Source: Fibrobacter sp. UWH4 (GTDB taxonomy: Bacteria > Fibrobacterota > Fibrobacteria > Fibrobacterales > Fibrobacteraceae). From it: a stretch of DNA of 64,000 nucleotides. The notes under the pieces were generated by a model. It saw nothing but the letters and a program-made list of their open reading frames with translations, searched no databases and was not told the DNA's origin. Positions 1-7,736 of the stretch are shown here, in pieces (the stretch's first letter is position 1; each line of letters opens with the position of its first letter). The stretch covers positions 434,001-498,000 of the forward strand of contig NZ_FRAY01000002.1 of NCBI RefSeq assembly GCF_900142475.1, written 5' to 3'. Made by a program: the position numbers and the translations under genes.

Positions 1-60
1 CACCACCAGTTTCAAGCAAAAAATCAGCACCGATTTCAGTCGGCCATTCACCTTACTCAT
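1..60 (-). CDS. 5' end of an unidentified gene (partial)
   Basis: An ATG at position 60 on the minus strand opens a frame that runs without a stop through the window edge. Its 20 visible codons give a basic, then hydrophobic N-terminus (starts MSKVNGRLKS, then VLIFCLKLVV), which suggests a membrane segment. The ATG overlaps the stop of the glycosyltransferase gene as ATGA, so it is probably translationally coupled and the third gene of the same glycan operon. An envelope lipid or glycan flippase-type membrane protein would fit, but this is a guess. Confidence 0.6.
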   Translation of the reverse strand, partial: MSKVNGRLKSVLIFCLKLVV

Positions 61-1190
61 TTCCTCCCCCCCACTTGTCGCTCTATAACGGCATCCTGCA
101 AAAGGTCGAGAGTCTTCTCGGCAGCAATGTCCCAGCGGAACTCACCCGCATAACTCTTCGCCGCCGCCGAAAGTCTCGTGCGCAAATCGTCGTCGCTATA
201 AAGCCTGTCCATTTCGGACGCACAAGTATGAAAATCCCCCACCGGGAACAAGAGTCCCGTTTCGCCGTTTCTTACGCTGTCGCGGAGTCCCGGCACATCG
301 CTTGCAATCGTCGTCGTTCCAAGCCTTGCAGCCTCCACTACCGTAAGGCCCCAACCTTCCTTGTAGCTCGTCTGCAAGAGCGCCACCGCTTTCTGCAACA
401 GGGCGCGTTTCTTCGACGGCGTCACAAATCCCAAAAGTTCAACACGTTCTGTCAGTCCGCGTTCCTTGAGCCACGCCGGAATCTTTTTCAGGAGCGGACC
501 ATCGCCCGCCACTACAAGCTTTACATCAGGGTGGTTCTCGGCAAATTCTTCAAAAGCCTCGAGCGCCGTCCAAATTCCCTTGTAGCGGTGCACGCGCGAA
601 AGCCACAAAAAATACGGCGTACTCGGCACGTCTTCGGTCGCCAAGACCTGCGACGGATCCACATCGTCCGATCCATTATAAACCACCGAGATGCGGTCTT
701 CGTCAATTCCGATTTCTTCAAGTTCGTACTTGGTGCTCGGGCTTACCACCACAAACGGCTGCTTGCGGTAGAACCACGGAATAACGCGTTCGAACGCCCA
801 CACCATAAAGGCAATTGGGAACGACGCCTCATGGAAAATGGAGCTGCGCCACAAATGGTGCATCTGCACCACCACCGGCTTCTTGGTCAAGAACGGCGTA
901 AACAGCGGAAGCTTGTTCAAGTCCTCGACCACCACATCGAAATTGAATTCACGGTCCAGCTTGCGGATATTCATCGCCGTCGTCAGCTGAAACAGCAAAT
1001 CGCCACCCTTGCGAACCACCTCAATTCCGTCCACCGTTTCGCGGGCCTTGCAGCCGGCAAACGCCGTCGTCAGGAGCACAACCTTGTGCCCCGATTCTAC
1101 AATCTGAGAAAAAATACGGTGAAGGTGCTTTTCGGCGCCCCCTGCGGCAGGGTGCATCCGGTCGCGGTAATTGACTACAAGGATGTTCAT
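57..1190 (-). CDS. Glycosyltransferase family 4
   Basis: 377 aa, usual length for a GT-B fold retaining glycosyltransferase (GT4). The N-terminal half begins with the acceptor-domain strand MNILVVNYRD followed by a Gly-rich loop (HPAAGGAEKH, about residues 12-22). The C-terminal half has the donor-binding pattern: SRVHRYKG near residue 198, VVAGDGPLL near 226, and the EGWGLTVVEAARLG motif near residue 277, whose Glu contacts the nucleotide-sugar. It probably transfers a sugar to a lipid- or glycan-linked acceptor in the cytoplasm; the substrate cannot be told. It follows the methyltransferase gene by 3 bp and overlaps the next gene by ATGA, so the three form an operon. Confidence 0.93.
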   Translation of the reverse strand: MNILVVNYRDRMHPAAGGAEKHLHRIFSQIVESGHKVVLLTTAFAGCKARETVDGIEVVRKGGDLLFQLTTAMNIRKLDREFNFDVVVEDLNKLPLFTPFLTKKPVVVQMHHLWRSSIFHEASFPIAFMVWAFERVIPWFYRKQPFVVVSPSTKYELEEIGIDEDRISVVYNGSDDVDPSQVLATEDVPSTPYFLWLSRVHRYKGIWTALEAFEEFAENHPDVKLVVAGDGPLLKKIPAWLKERGLTERVELLGFVTPSKKRALLQKAVALLQTSYKEGWGLTVVEAARLGTTTIASDVPGLRDSVRNGETGLLFPVGDFHTCASEMDRLYSDDDLRTRLSAAAKSYAGEFRWDIAAEKTLDLLQDAVIERQVGGRK

Positions 1191-1193
1191 CGG

Positions 1194-1973
1194 CTAGGGC
1201 TTTCTGCCCAGGACTCCAATGCACAACTGCGTGTAGTGCATAAGCGAATTGTTTTCGAGCGAATCAAGAATCTTGTCCTTGACCTTCTGGTAGGCAGATC
1301 CTTGCAGCGGATACTTCGGCAGTTCCACGCCCACCTTGAAGCCCACTTCACGCACAATGCGGTAAAAGAGGTTCGGGCGCATCCAGTCGCCATAATCGTA
1401 AACGCATTCAAAACCCGCATCGGTCATGAGCTTTTTCAGCTGCGGCATGGTGAACTGCTTTTCCCAACCGGCAAACCACTTGTCCATCGCAATCAGAATA
1501 TGCTTGATCACGGTGTACGGGTGAACGGTCTGCGGCACGTCGCACAGGCAGTGACCGCCATGCTTCAAGATGCGGTAGTTTTCCTTGATCAACGGGAGCG
1601 AATCCTTGAAATGCTCGGCCAACCCCTGATGGAAAACCAAGTCAAAAGTGCAATCCGGGAACGGAGCCTTGAAGGCATCGCCACGCACAAGCTTCAGGTT
1701 ATCGTAAAGGTTATCCTTCGCGCGAATGGCATCCACAATCTTCAAACTGTTTTCAGCGTAATCGAGCACATAGACATCGGCACCCAAACGAGCCAGTTCT
1801 GCGCTGTCGCGACCGGTACCGGCGCCGACCTCCAAAACCTTGAGGCCTTCGAGCTTAAAATTCTTCTTAATCGTATTCAACACAGACGGGGACGAAGGGT
1901 ACACCTTGTCCATATCGTTCTTCTGTTGCCAAAATCTGTTCCAGACAGACTGATCAGGTTCTTTAATAGACAT
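1194..1973 (-). CDS. Class I SAM-dependent methyltransferase
   Basis: 259 aa. The SAM-binding motif I is clear (LEVGAGTGRDSAEL, about residues 46-59), followed by the acidic end of strand 2 (YVLDYAENS) and a motif II-like DLVFHQGLAEHF stretch near residue 110, typical of Methyltransf_11/25 enzymes. The C-terminal half is less conserved and probably binds the acceptor. It is the first gene of an operon with a GT4 glycosyltransferase 3 bp downstream, so methylation of a glycan or a lipid-linked sugar is a reasonable inference. No clear Shine-Dalgarno precedes the ATG. Confidence 0.9.
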   Translation of the reverse strand: MSIKEPDQSVWNRFWQQKNDMDKVYPSSPSVLNTIKKNFKLEGLKVLEVGAGTGRDSAELARLGADVYVLDYAENSLKIVDAIRAKDNLYDNLKLVRGDAFKAPFPDCTFDLVFHQGLAEHFKDSLPLIKENYRILKHGGHCLCDVPQTVHPYTVIKHILIAMDKWFAGWEKQFTMPQLKKLMTDAGFECVYDYGDWMRPNLFYRIVREVGFKVGVELPKYPLQGSAYQKVKDKILDSLENNSLMHYTQLCIGVLGRKP

Positions 1974-2331
1974 AGCGTGTAAAATATACTAATTCGAAAT
2001 TCAGAATTCGGAAATCCTAGTTAAAAGATGCCTAAGTAGAAAGGGCTTAGTTGGTAGAACTTAGAGCTAAGAACTTAGTGCTTAGAGAATCAGGAATTAG
2101 ATGTTGTTAAAAGGGGGGAAGTTTCCCCCTCGCTATCCTTCGGCAGCAAGGCAGAGAAAAGGTCCCTGAGCCTGCCGATATACGAAACTTGGCAACTCGT
2201 TGCCTTAGTTGAGTTAGGTTCGTAGGAGCAGGGCCGCTACGCACTCCAGGGTCGAGGATGACTTCGACGGGGCTGTCATCCTGGAGCGACTGCAAGGAGC
2301 GACGGGATCCAGGGCGACAGCAATTAAATTG

Positions 2332-2348
2332 TCATAAAATTATGACAA
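2332..2348. promoter_or_regulatory. Candidate regulator-binding palindrome 1
   Basis: A perfect inverted repeat, TTGTCATAA and TTATGACAA separated by AA (2329-2348). A near copy lies at 2393-2409, identical in 15 of 17 positions and 61 bp away (about six helical turns). The centre is about 115 bp upstream of the -24 element of the sigma-54-type promoter, a normal place for an enhancer-binding-protein site. Confidence 0.55.
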
Positions 2349-2351
2349 AAG

Positions 2352-2380
2352 TTGAATTTTAAAGACAATTATTCTATACT
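2352..2380 (+). promoter_or_regulatory. Possible sigma-70 promoter upstream of the sigma factor gene
   Basis: TTGAAT (2352-2357) and TATACT (2375-2380) with a 17-bp spacer. It lies between the two TCATAAAAT palindromes, so they could instead be operators for this promoter. Pattern match only. Confidence 0.4.
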
Positions 2381-2392
2381 TTAAGACAAGAT

Positions 2393-2409
2393 TCATAAAA
2401 TCGTGACAA
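2393..2409. promoter_or_regulatory. Candidate regulator-binding palindrome 2
   Basis: TCATAAAATCGTGACAA, which differs from the perfect palindrome at 2332-2348 at two positions. It lies about 44 bp upstream of the -24 element and just after the predicted start of the alternative sigma-70 promoter. Confidence 0.5.
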
Positions 2410-2450
2410 TTTCCACTAAAATTGATACACTTTGCAATTTTTTTACACTT

Positions 2451-2468
2451 TTGGCACGCATCTTGCTT
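2451..2468 (+). promoter_or_regulatory. Sigma-54 (RpoN) type promoter, -24/-12
   Basis: TTGGCACGCATCTTGCTT matches the sigma-54 consensus TGGCACG-N4-TTGC closely. The invariant GG is at 2453-2454 and the invariant GC at 2465-2466, with exactly 10 bp between them. Transcription would start near 2478, about 25 bp before the ATG of the sigma factor gene. Sigma-54 promoters always need an activator, and the palindromes at 2332 and 2393 are candidate sites for one. Confidence 0.7.
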
Positions 2469-2503
2469 AAAAAAATACGATATTAAGGACATAAGGTTAT
2501 AAA

Positions 2504-3316
2504 ATGCATATTGACTCCACAGATACTACACTAAAGAGATACCTCGAAGATATTAGACGCACTGCACCGCTTTCCCGCGAAGAAGAACAAGTCCTTTTCC
2601 AGAAAGCAAAAGAAGGCGACAAGATCGCCCGCAAGAAACTCATTTCCGCCAACATGCGTTTCGTGCTCAAGGTCGCCATCCAGTACCGCGGCTGCCCGAT
2701 TCCGCTGCCGGACCTGGTGAGCGAAGGCGCCATGGGACTTGTCCGCGCCATCGAATCCTTCGAACATACCCGCGGCCTTAAGTTCATCAGCTACGGCGTT
2801 TGGTGGATCAAGGCTTACATTACCCGTGCCATCAACGAACAGGGCAACCTGATTCGCTTGCCGGCGAACCAGCACCTGCGCGTGCGTAAGGCTTTGCACG
2901 AACAGAGCCGCGGTAAGGAAATCAACGAAGAAATCCGCGAACTCATCCAGATCGGTCAGCGCGGCGTTTCTTTCGACAGTCCGCTTAAGGCAGACTCCAA
3001 GGCCACTTACGCCGAAGTGTTGCCCGACGGTACCGCGACGAACCCGGAAAACGAATCCGAAATCCAGAGCGTCGAAGCCCTCGCCCGCGACCTCATGGAA
3101 CAGCTCCCGGAACGCGAAGCCAAGGTGATCACCGGTATCTTCGGTATCAACCAGGAAGCCCCGCAGACACTCCGCGAAGTGGGCGAATCCATGAACATTT
3201 CCCACGAACGCGTGCGTCAGCTGCGCGACCAGGCGCTGCGCCGTATTCGCAAGTACAACAGCAAGGAATTCCTGCAAGACAAGAAGGAAGCGTTCCTAGC
3301 AGCGATTAACAAATAA
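2504..3316 (+). CDS. RNA polymerase sigma-70 family factor (short RpoD-like)
   Basis: 270 aa. It contains region 1.2 (TLKRYLEDI near residue 9), regions 2.1-2.4 (about 45-125, with DLVSEGAMGLVRAIESF and the Trp pair of YGVWWIKAYITRA), a linker, and regions 3 and 4 ending in the helix-turn-helix LREVGESMNISHERVRQLRD near residue 225. Region 1.1 is absent, as in the short primary sigma factors of Bacteroidota. In region 2.4 the residue matching Gln437 of E. coli sigma-70, which reads the -10 element, is Ala, while the equivalent of Thr440 is kept. This may mean an alternative (group 2/3) factor with altered -10 preference rather than the housekeeping one. It is monocistronic with a strong terminator and has a sigma-54-type promoter. 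Confidence 0.93.
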   Translation: MHIDSTDTTLKRYLEDIRRTAPLSREEEQVLFQKAKEGDKIARKKLISANMRFVLKVAIQYRGCPIPLPDLVSEGAMGLVRAIESFEHTRGLKFISYGVWWIKAYITRAINEQGNLIRLPANQHLRVRKALHEQSRGKEINEEIRELIQIGQRGVSFDSPLKADSKATYAEVLPDGTATNPENESEIQSVEALARDLMEQLPEREAKVITGIFGINQEAPQTLREVGESMNISHERVRQLRDQALRRIRKYNSKEFLQDKKEAFLAAINK

Positions 3317-3467
3317 CAGGTATGAGCTACGAGCTCGCTCCCTTCGGGAGCTTTGGGCTTTGAGACAAAAAAAACATTCAGCAATAGCTGAATGTTTTTT
3401 CATATTCTACCCATAGGGTGCTTTGCACCCGGGCTCACACCTCAAAGGGCGAAGCCCGTGCTCAATG
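3317..3467. repeat. Convergent intergenic repeat around a terminator
   Basis: Between the ends of two convergent genes lie small palindromes, GAGCTCGCTCCCTTCGGGAGC (about 3340-3360) and GGGTGCTTTGCACCC (about 3416-3430), followed by CTCACACCTCAAAG. They resemble the elements flanking nrdR at 63.2-64.0 kb and probably belong to the same family. Confidence 0.5.
3372..3400 (+). terminator. Rho-independent terminator of the sigma factor gene
   Basis: Perfect 11-bp stem (AAACATTCAGC at 3372-3382 with GCTGAATGTTT at 3387-3397), loop AATA, followed by a T run. The A run on the other side makes it potentially bidirectional for the convergent gene as well. Confidence 0.9.
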
Positions 3468-6400
3468 CTATTTCTTGTGCTTCTTGCGGCGGACGCCCCA
3501 CTTGTCCTTGATCTGTTCCTCGATCTTACGGTTTTCGTAACGGACAATCATCTTGAACTGGACGTTGTAAATGCCGGTTCCCACGAAGCGTCCCTTGTGA
3601 TCCTTGAAGTTCCAGTTCACAAAGACCTTCTTGTCGGTTTCCAAGCAGTTACCGCCGAACTTCGGGCTGTTACACGGAACGGTAATCACCGTATCGTTCA
3701 CGTACTGGCCCAGGTGATCGAAGTAATTCACGATGAACGAGATGTACACATCTTCGGGCTTCAGGGAATCAAGCACCGACGGGTCATAGGAACCATCCGA
3801 AGAAACCTGGGCACGGTCGAGGAGCTGCGGCACGAAGCGTTCGCCCAGCTGCACGAGCTGTCCTAGCGCCCCTTCCTTCTCCATATCTTCCTTAGTCGTG
3901 GTTCCCGGCACATAGCGCAGGTTCACGGAGCTCACCGTCTGCAAGGTGTAGGTCTTGTTGCTATCCTCATCCACGATACGGTCATCGTTCGCATCGAAGC
4001 TGCCCATATTGGTCGCCTCGACCAGATGGTTCAGCAGACCGCCGATAATGACCGATTGCGGATTTTCGCCAGCAATGTTGCCGTAGTTATCCTTGATGGC
4101 ATCCTTGAGTCCCTTACGCACCACAAGCGAGTCGCCCGGCATAATGGTTCCCTGGCTACCATTGAACACCAGCTTTGCGCTCAATCCATCCGGCGACCAG
4201 TCGATACGCGTCGGATTGAGCTCAATCGTTTCTTCACCATGGATATAGGAGAAGTAGTCATTGCTCTTGAGGTTCTTATGGTTAATCGCTTCGGAGAACA
4301 CCACCAACAAGGTATCCGCCTTCTTGCCGTAGCTCAACGTAGCGCTTGCAACGACAGGGGACATCTTGTCGACCAGGGGAGCGGATTCTTCGTTCACGAA
4401 TGTTTCGTCAAAGACCTTGTAATAGGTATAAACGTTTGCCTGAGGCAGGTTGTCGCTGATGCTCGTAACGCCATCCGCCAAGCGGGTCGGAGACACCACT
4501 TCCCAAATCACCCGGGTCGAATCATTCGGGTCAAGCTTCAGGTCAGCAGGCTGCGCCTGCAACTGGATCATCATACCGCGATAGCTGTACCACGGGAACG
4601 ACATATAGAGCGTACTATCGATATCCGCCTGGGTCAGCTTTCTGTCGAACACGGCCACGATCCTATCCAGGACGCCATCTCCGTCGGTATCCCAGTATTC
4701 CACGTTCTTGGACGACGGGAAGCGATCCACCACCTTGACAGCCACTTCGCGTTCGTATTCGTCGGAGGTAATATTCGGCAGACTCTCAAAGGTCACGCTC
4801 GGATAGAGAGACACACTATCCTTGAATGCGCCCTTCAGCTTGAAGGTCTTGCCGACCAGAATTACAATATCCTTCGCGGGCATATAGACCTTAAGCACTT
4901 CGTCCAGCCCATACCGAGCCCCTTCCTGCTTGAGCATCACAAGCATGTCGGGAGAATTAACATCAACCGGCATCAGGTCGATATTGAACTGCAGGAACAG
5001 GGAGTCAAGGCCGTTTGCGTTACGGATGGCATAAGCGTCCTTAATCACGTTGCTGCCCACTTCCGTCACAGGAACCTCGCGGAGATAAGTCGCCCCCGTT
5101 CCAGCCTTATCAGCGTAAGTGATCAACGCCTTGGCATCCTTCGGGAACTCTCCCACGCCCGGCAAATTCAAGCCGCTCACATCTACCTGGATTCGGTCAC
5201 CCTTGATTGTCGGGTTGACACAGTCATAGGTCTTTCCGCCAACGACAAGCTTGACGCCATCCAGGTAATAGCTATCGGGCAAGGTATCCTTCAAGAGAAT
5301 TTCCAGGTAGTCGAACGCCATGTCATCATCGGAATCCTTGATGTAGCCCATGCGGCTATCCGGAATCGGGTCGTAGAAGTTGATGTTGTCGATAATAACC
5401 ATCTCTCCACCGCCGTACACCTTGATGGTGCCGCCATTGACCACCTGATTGGCCGTCACGAAAATCGTGACGCTGCCATCGGCATTCACGACCAGTTTGT
5501 CGGTGATTTTGCCGTTGCTCGGATCAACCAGTTTTACATTTTGACCCGGCAACAGCGTCAAGGAATCCGCCGTACCGAAATATTCCTTCACCTTATCCGG
5601 ATCCAGCGTAATGGCGATAATGTCACCGACCTTAGCCGAATCCAGGCCAGAATCAAAGCGTAAATCCATCGGAATACCCTTCGGATCGTCCGTCAGCAGA
5701 TAGCTGTTGCCTGCAATGACCACAATCTTCGGGTTATTCGGATCAGGATCCGTGGGTTCCATCACCACGGTCTTCTTGACCAAGGAATCTCCCTTCTCGA
5801 AGTCATCGGCAGACGGGTAGTTATCCAGGCCAGAATCATCACCGTAATCAACATCGTCTGCTCCATAGTACATTCTCGAAGAACTCGACCTAACGTCGAC
5901 ATCGTCGCCCGAACCATGGAACCTGCTCGAAGACGACGGATTATCGACATCTTCGCCATTACCGTTGCCCTTCGAAGAGCTGCTGTTACCATTGCCACCG
6001 TTGCTATCGGAACTGTTGCCGGTGCTATTGCTGCTGCCGCCGTTGCTGCCGGAGCTGTCACCGGTGCTATTGCTGCTACCGCCGTTGCTACCGGAGCTGT
6101 TACCGGTGCTATTGCTGCTGCCGCCGTTGCTGCCGGAGCTGTCGGTGCTATTGCTGCTGCCGCCGTTGCTGCCGGAGCTGTCGCCCGTGCTATTGCTGCT
6201 GCCGCCGTTGCTGCCGGAGCTGTTGCCGGTACTATTGCTGCTGCCGCCATTGCTGCCGGAACTGTCGCCCGTGCTATTGCTGCTGCCGCCGTTGCTACCG
6301 GAGCTGTTGCCGGTACTATTGCTGCTGCCACCATTTCCGGTACTGCTGCTAGACTTCGCGCTGCTAGATGACTCCTGGTATTCCACCAGAGACGAGCTAC

Positions 6401-7709
6401 TCTGCGAAGCGCTGGATATTTCATCTTCACCGGTATTGCCGCCTACACGGATAACGCCCACGCCCGAAAGCGGAGCCAGGTCATCCAGATAATTATCGAT
6501 CCATTGTACGTGAACAAGCACATTGTCGTTGATTTGCTTTTTCGGGTTTGCCGCATAGTCCACAAAAATCATGTGACCCGTATTGGACGCCACGAACAAA
6601 TGGCCGTACCCGTCAGTCGTACCCTGGTCCAGACGCCAACCTACGCCGGGCGTTCTCGGGCCAGTCATGTTCGCCTTGGTTTCGGTAAAGAAGAATTCGC
6701 GGAGGTCAATCATTGCCACCACTTTCGCCTGCTGATTTCCCGCCATATCCTTGTAAGGCTGAATCTGCACAATGCGCGAACCACCGAACACGAAGATCGT
6801 CTTGGAGTAGGTATCGTACGCACCACCATGGGCACCTTCAAGGGAGTCGATCAAGATTTTCGTTCCCACCGACGTAATGACCGATTCTCCAATTTCCCCA
6901 CCAATGTTCGCCTGGTTTTCGCGAGTCACCTTGGTCCAAGTCGTATCGGTAAACATGCCGAAATAAGCATTCGCCGAACTCGCCTTACGGGCTGACGAGT
7001 CACAGGCCGCATAGCCACCGCCCGCTTCGCATCCACCACCCGCATAATCGGAATAGGTAAAGAAAGCGGTTCCATCGCCATCCCAAATCACGGTCGACAG
7101 CTTGTCATCCTTACGGCGGTTCGTAGATTTCGGACGAAGGGTCACCTTGTAACCGTTCGACGCAAAGTTACCCACCGACGGGTCGATTTTTGTGGAATAA
7201 CGGAACAGGTAACCAGGAATTCCCGCAGCCCACAACCATTTCTGGTTCGGGTCCATCATGAGATGCCAAAAACCGTTTGTATATTGCTTTGGATACGACG
7301 TCTTGACCAGACACTTTTTACTGGAGTCTTTCGCCGTCTTGTTCACCTTATGAATTTCCCTATTCTGGCCAGCAATCAGGAGGTCTCCATCGGGATGGTG
7401 CACAATACCGTCAGCACCGACAAGTCCGTCGCCCATCGTACAAAGAGTCTTCTTGTCCGACGGTTTCATGAGCAGGTAGCCCGCACCATCGTACTGGTAG
7501 CTGATACTCTTCACGCGGTCGTTTTCCTCGTACTTGGTATAGTACAAGGTCGCCTTTGTCGCAGCATGCGGCACAATATCGCCCACCTGCTGAATCCAGA
7601 TACCCGTCGCCGGGTTTTCGGGCGGCGGCAGAGAAGCCGGCGACTGAGCCGCAGCACCTGCGGCCATCGCGAGCAACATTGTCGATAAGTATTTCACAGT
7701 CTTCATCAT
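3468..7709 (-). CDS. Large secreted surface protein with Ser/Gly/Asn repeat linker
   Basis: 1413 aa from the ATG at 7709, chosen because GAGGG sits 7 bp upstream and a clean signal peptide follows (MMKTVKYLSTMLLAMAAGAAAQ). Residues about 25-435 form a domain with repeated YDG, WLWAAG and DGxGHLFVAS motifs that may be a propeller. A poly-Ser tract and about eight copies of a 14-residue GGSSNSTGNSSGSN unit (about 450-580) act as a linker. The rest looks like Ig-like domains, including the SbsA-type VVFSEAINHK, and a Ca-loop motif DTDGDGVLD. The last 70 residues (GRFVGTGIYNVQFK) resemble a FlgD-type Ig domain and match the end of the next protein. Function unknown; probably cell-surface or adhesive. 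It lies 27 bp downstream of its paralogue. Confidence 0.88.
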   Translation of the reverse strand: MMKTVKYLSTMLLAMAAGAAAQSPASLPPPENPATGIWIQQVGDIVPHAATKATLYYTKYEENDRVKSISYQYDGAGYLLMKPSDKKTLCTMGDGLVGADGIVHHPDGDLLIAGQNREIHKVNKTAKDSSKKCLVKTSYPKQYTNGFWHLMMDPNQKWLWAAGIPGYLFRYSTKIDPSVGNFASNGYKVTLRPKSTNRRKDDKLSTVIWDGDGTAFFTYSDYAGGGCEAGGGYAACDSSARKASSANAYFGMFTDTTWTKVTRENQANIGGEIGESVITSVGTKILIDSLEGAHGGAYDTYSKTIFVFGGSRIVQIQPYKDMAGNQQAKVVAMIDLREFFFTETKANMTGPRTPGVGWRLDQGTTDGYGHLFVASNTGHMIFVDYAANPKKQINDNVLVHVQWIDNYLDDLAPLSGVGVIRVGGNTGEDEISSASQSSSSLVEYQESSSSAKSSSSTGNGGSSNSTGNSSGSNGGSSNSTGDSSGSNGGSSNSTGNSSGSNGGSSNSTGDSSGSNGGSSNSTDSSGSNGGSSNSTGNSSGSNGGSSNSTGDSSGSNGGSSNSTGNSSDSNGGNGNSSSSKGNGNGEDVDNPSSSSRFHGSGDDVDVRSSSSRMYYGADDVDYGDDSGLDNYPSADDFEKGDSLVKKTVVMEPTDPDPNNPKIVVIAGNSYLLTDDPKGIPMDLRFDSGLDSAKVGDIIAITLDPDKVKEYFGTADSLTLLPGQNVKLVDPSNGKITDKLVVNADGSVTIFVTANQVVNGGTIKVYGGGEMVIIDNINFYDPIPDSRMGYIKDSDDDMAFDYLEILLKDTLPDSYYLDGVKLVVGGKTYDCVNPTIKGDRIQVDVSGLNLPGVGEFPKDAKALITYADKAGTGATYLREVPVTEVGSNVIKDAYAIRNANGLDSLFLQFNIDLMPVDVNSPDMLVMLKQEGARYGLDEVLKVYMPAKDIVILVGKTFKLKGAFKDSVSLYPSVTFESLPNITSDEYEREVAVKVVDRFPSSKNVEYWDTDGDGVLDRIVAVFDRKLTQADIDSTLYMSFPWYSYRGMMIQLQAQPADLKLDPNDSTRVIWEVVSPTRLADGVTSISDNLPQANVYTYYKVFDETFVNEESAPLVDKMSPVVASATLSYGKKADTLLVVFSEAINHKNLKSNDYFSYIHGEETIELNPTRIDWSPDGLSAKLVFNGSQGTIMPGDSLVVRKGLKDAIKDNYGNIAGENPQSVIIGGLLNHLVEATNMGSFDANDDRIVDEDSNKTYTLQTVSSVNLRYVPGTTTKEDMEKEGALGQLVQLGERFVPQLLDRAQVSSDGSYDPSVLDSLKPEDVYISFIVNYFDHLGQYVNDTVITVPCNSPKFGGNCLETDKKVFVNWNFKDHKGRFVGTGIYNVQFKMIVRYENRKIEEQIKDKWGVRRKKHKK
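5985..6345 (-). repeat. 42-bp minisatellite inside the surface protein gene
   Basis: About eight tandem copies of a 42-bp unit encoding GGSSNST(G)(N/D)SSGSN; one copy has lost a codon. Unit length is a multiple of three, so copy-number change keeps the frame. Alternating N and D variants suggest expansion of an 84-bp double unit. Confidence 0.9.
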
Positions 7710-7736
7710 GTTCGTACCCTCGGAAAGAATCTCCAT

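Larger units (their letters stand above)
1974..2503. other. Repeat-rich intergenic region between divergent genes
   Basis: About 530 bp without a gene. From left to right it holds an EcoRI-site-containing repeat (1991-2017), a GGGGG/CCCCC inverted repeat (around 2112-2135), pieces of two other interspersed repeats (GGTCCCTGAGCCTGCCGA at 2160-2177 and a TCATCCTGGAGCG...GGATCC element at about 2274-2311), and then the AT-rich promoter region of the sigma factor gene (2325-2503). Confidence 0.75.

Noticed and set aside
5985-6345. Possible CRISPR or non-coding repeat array
   Set aside because: It is a 42-bp in-frame minisatellite inside a coding sequence, with the repeats contiguous and translated as a Gly/Ser/Asn linker.
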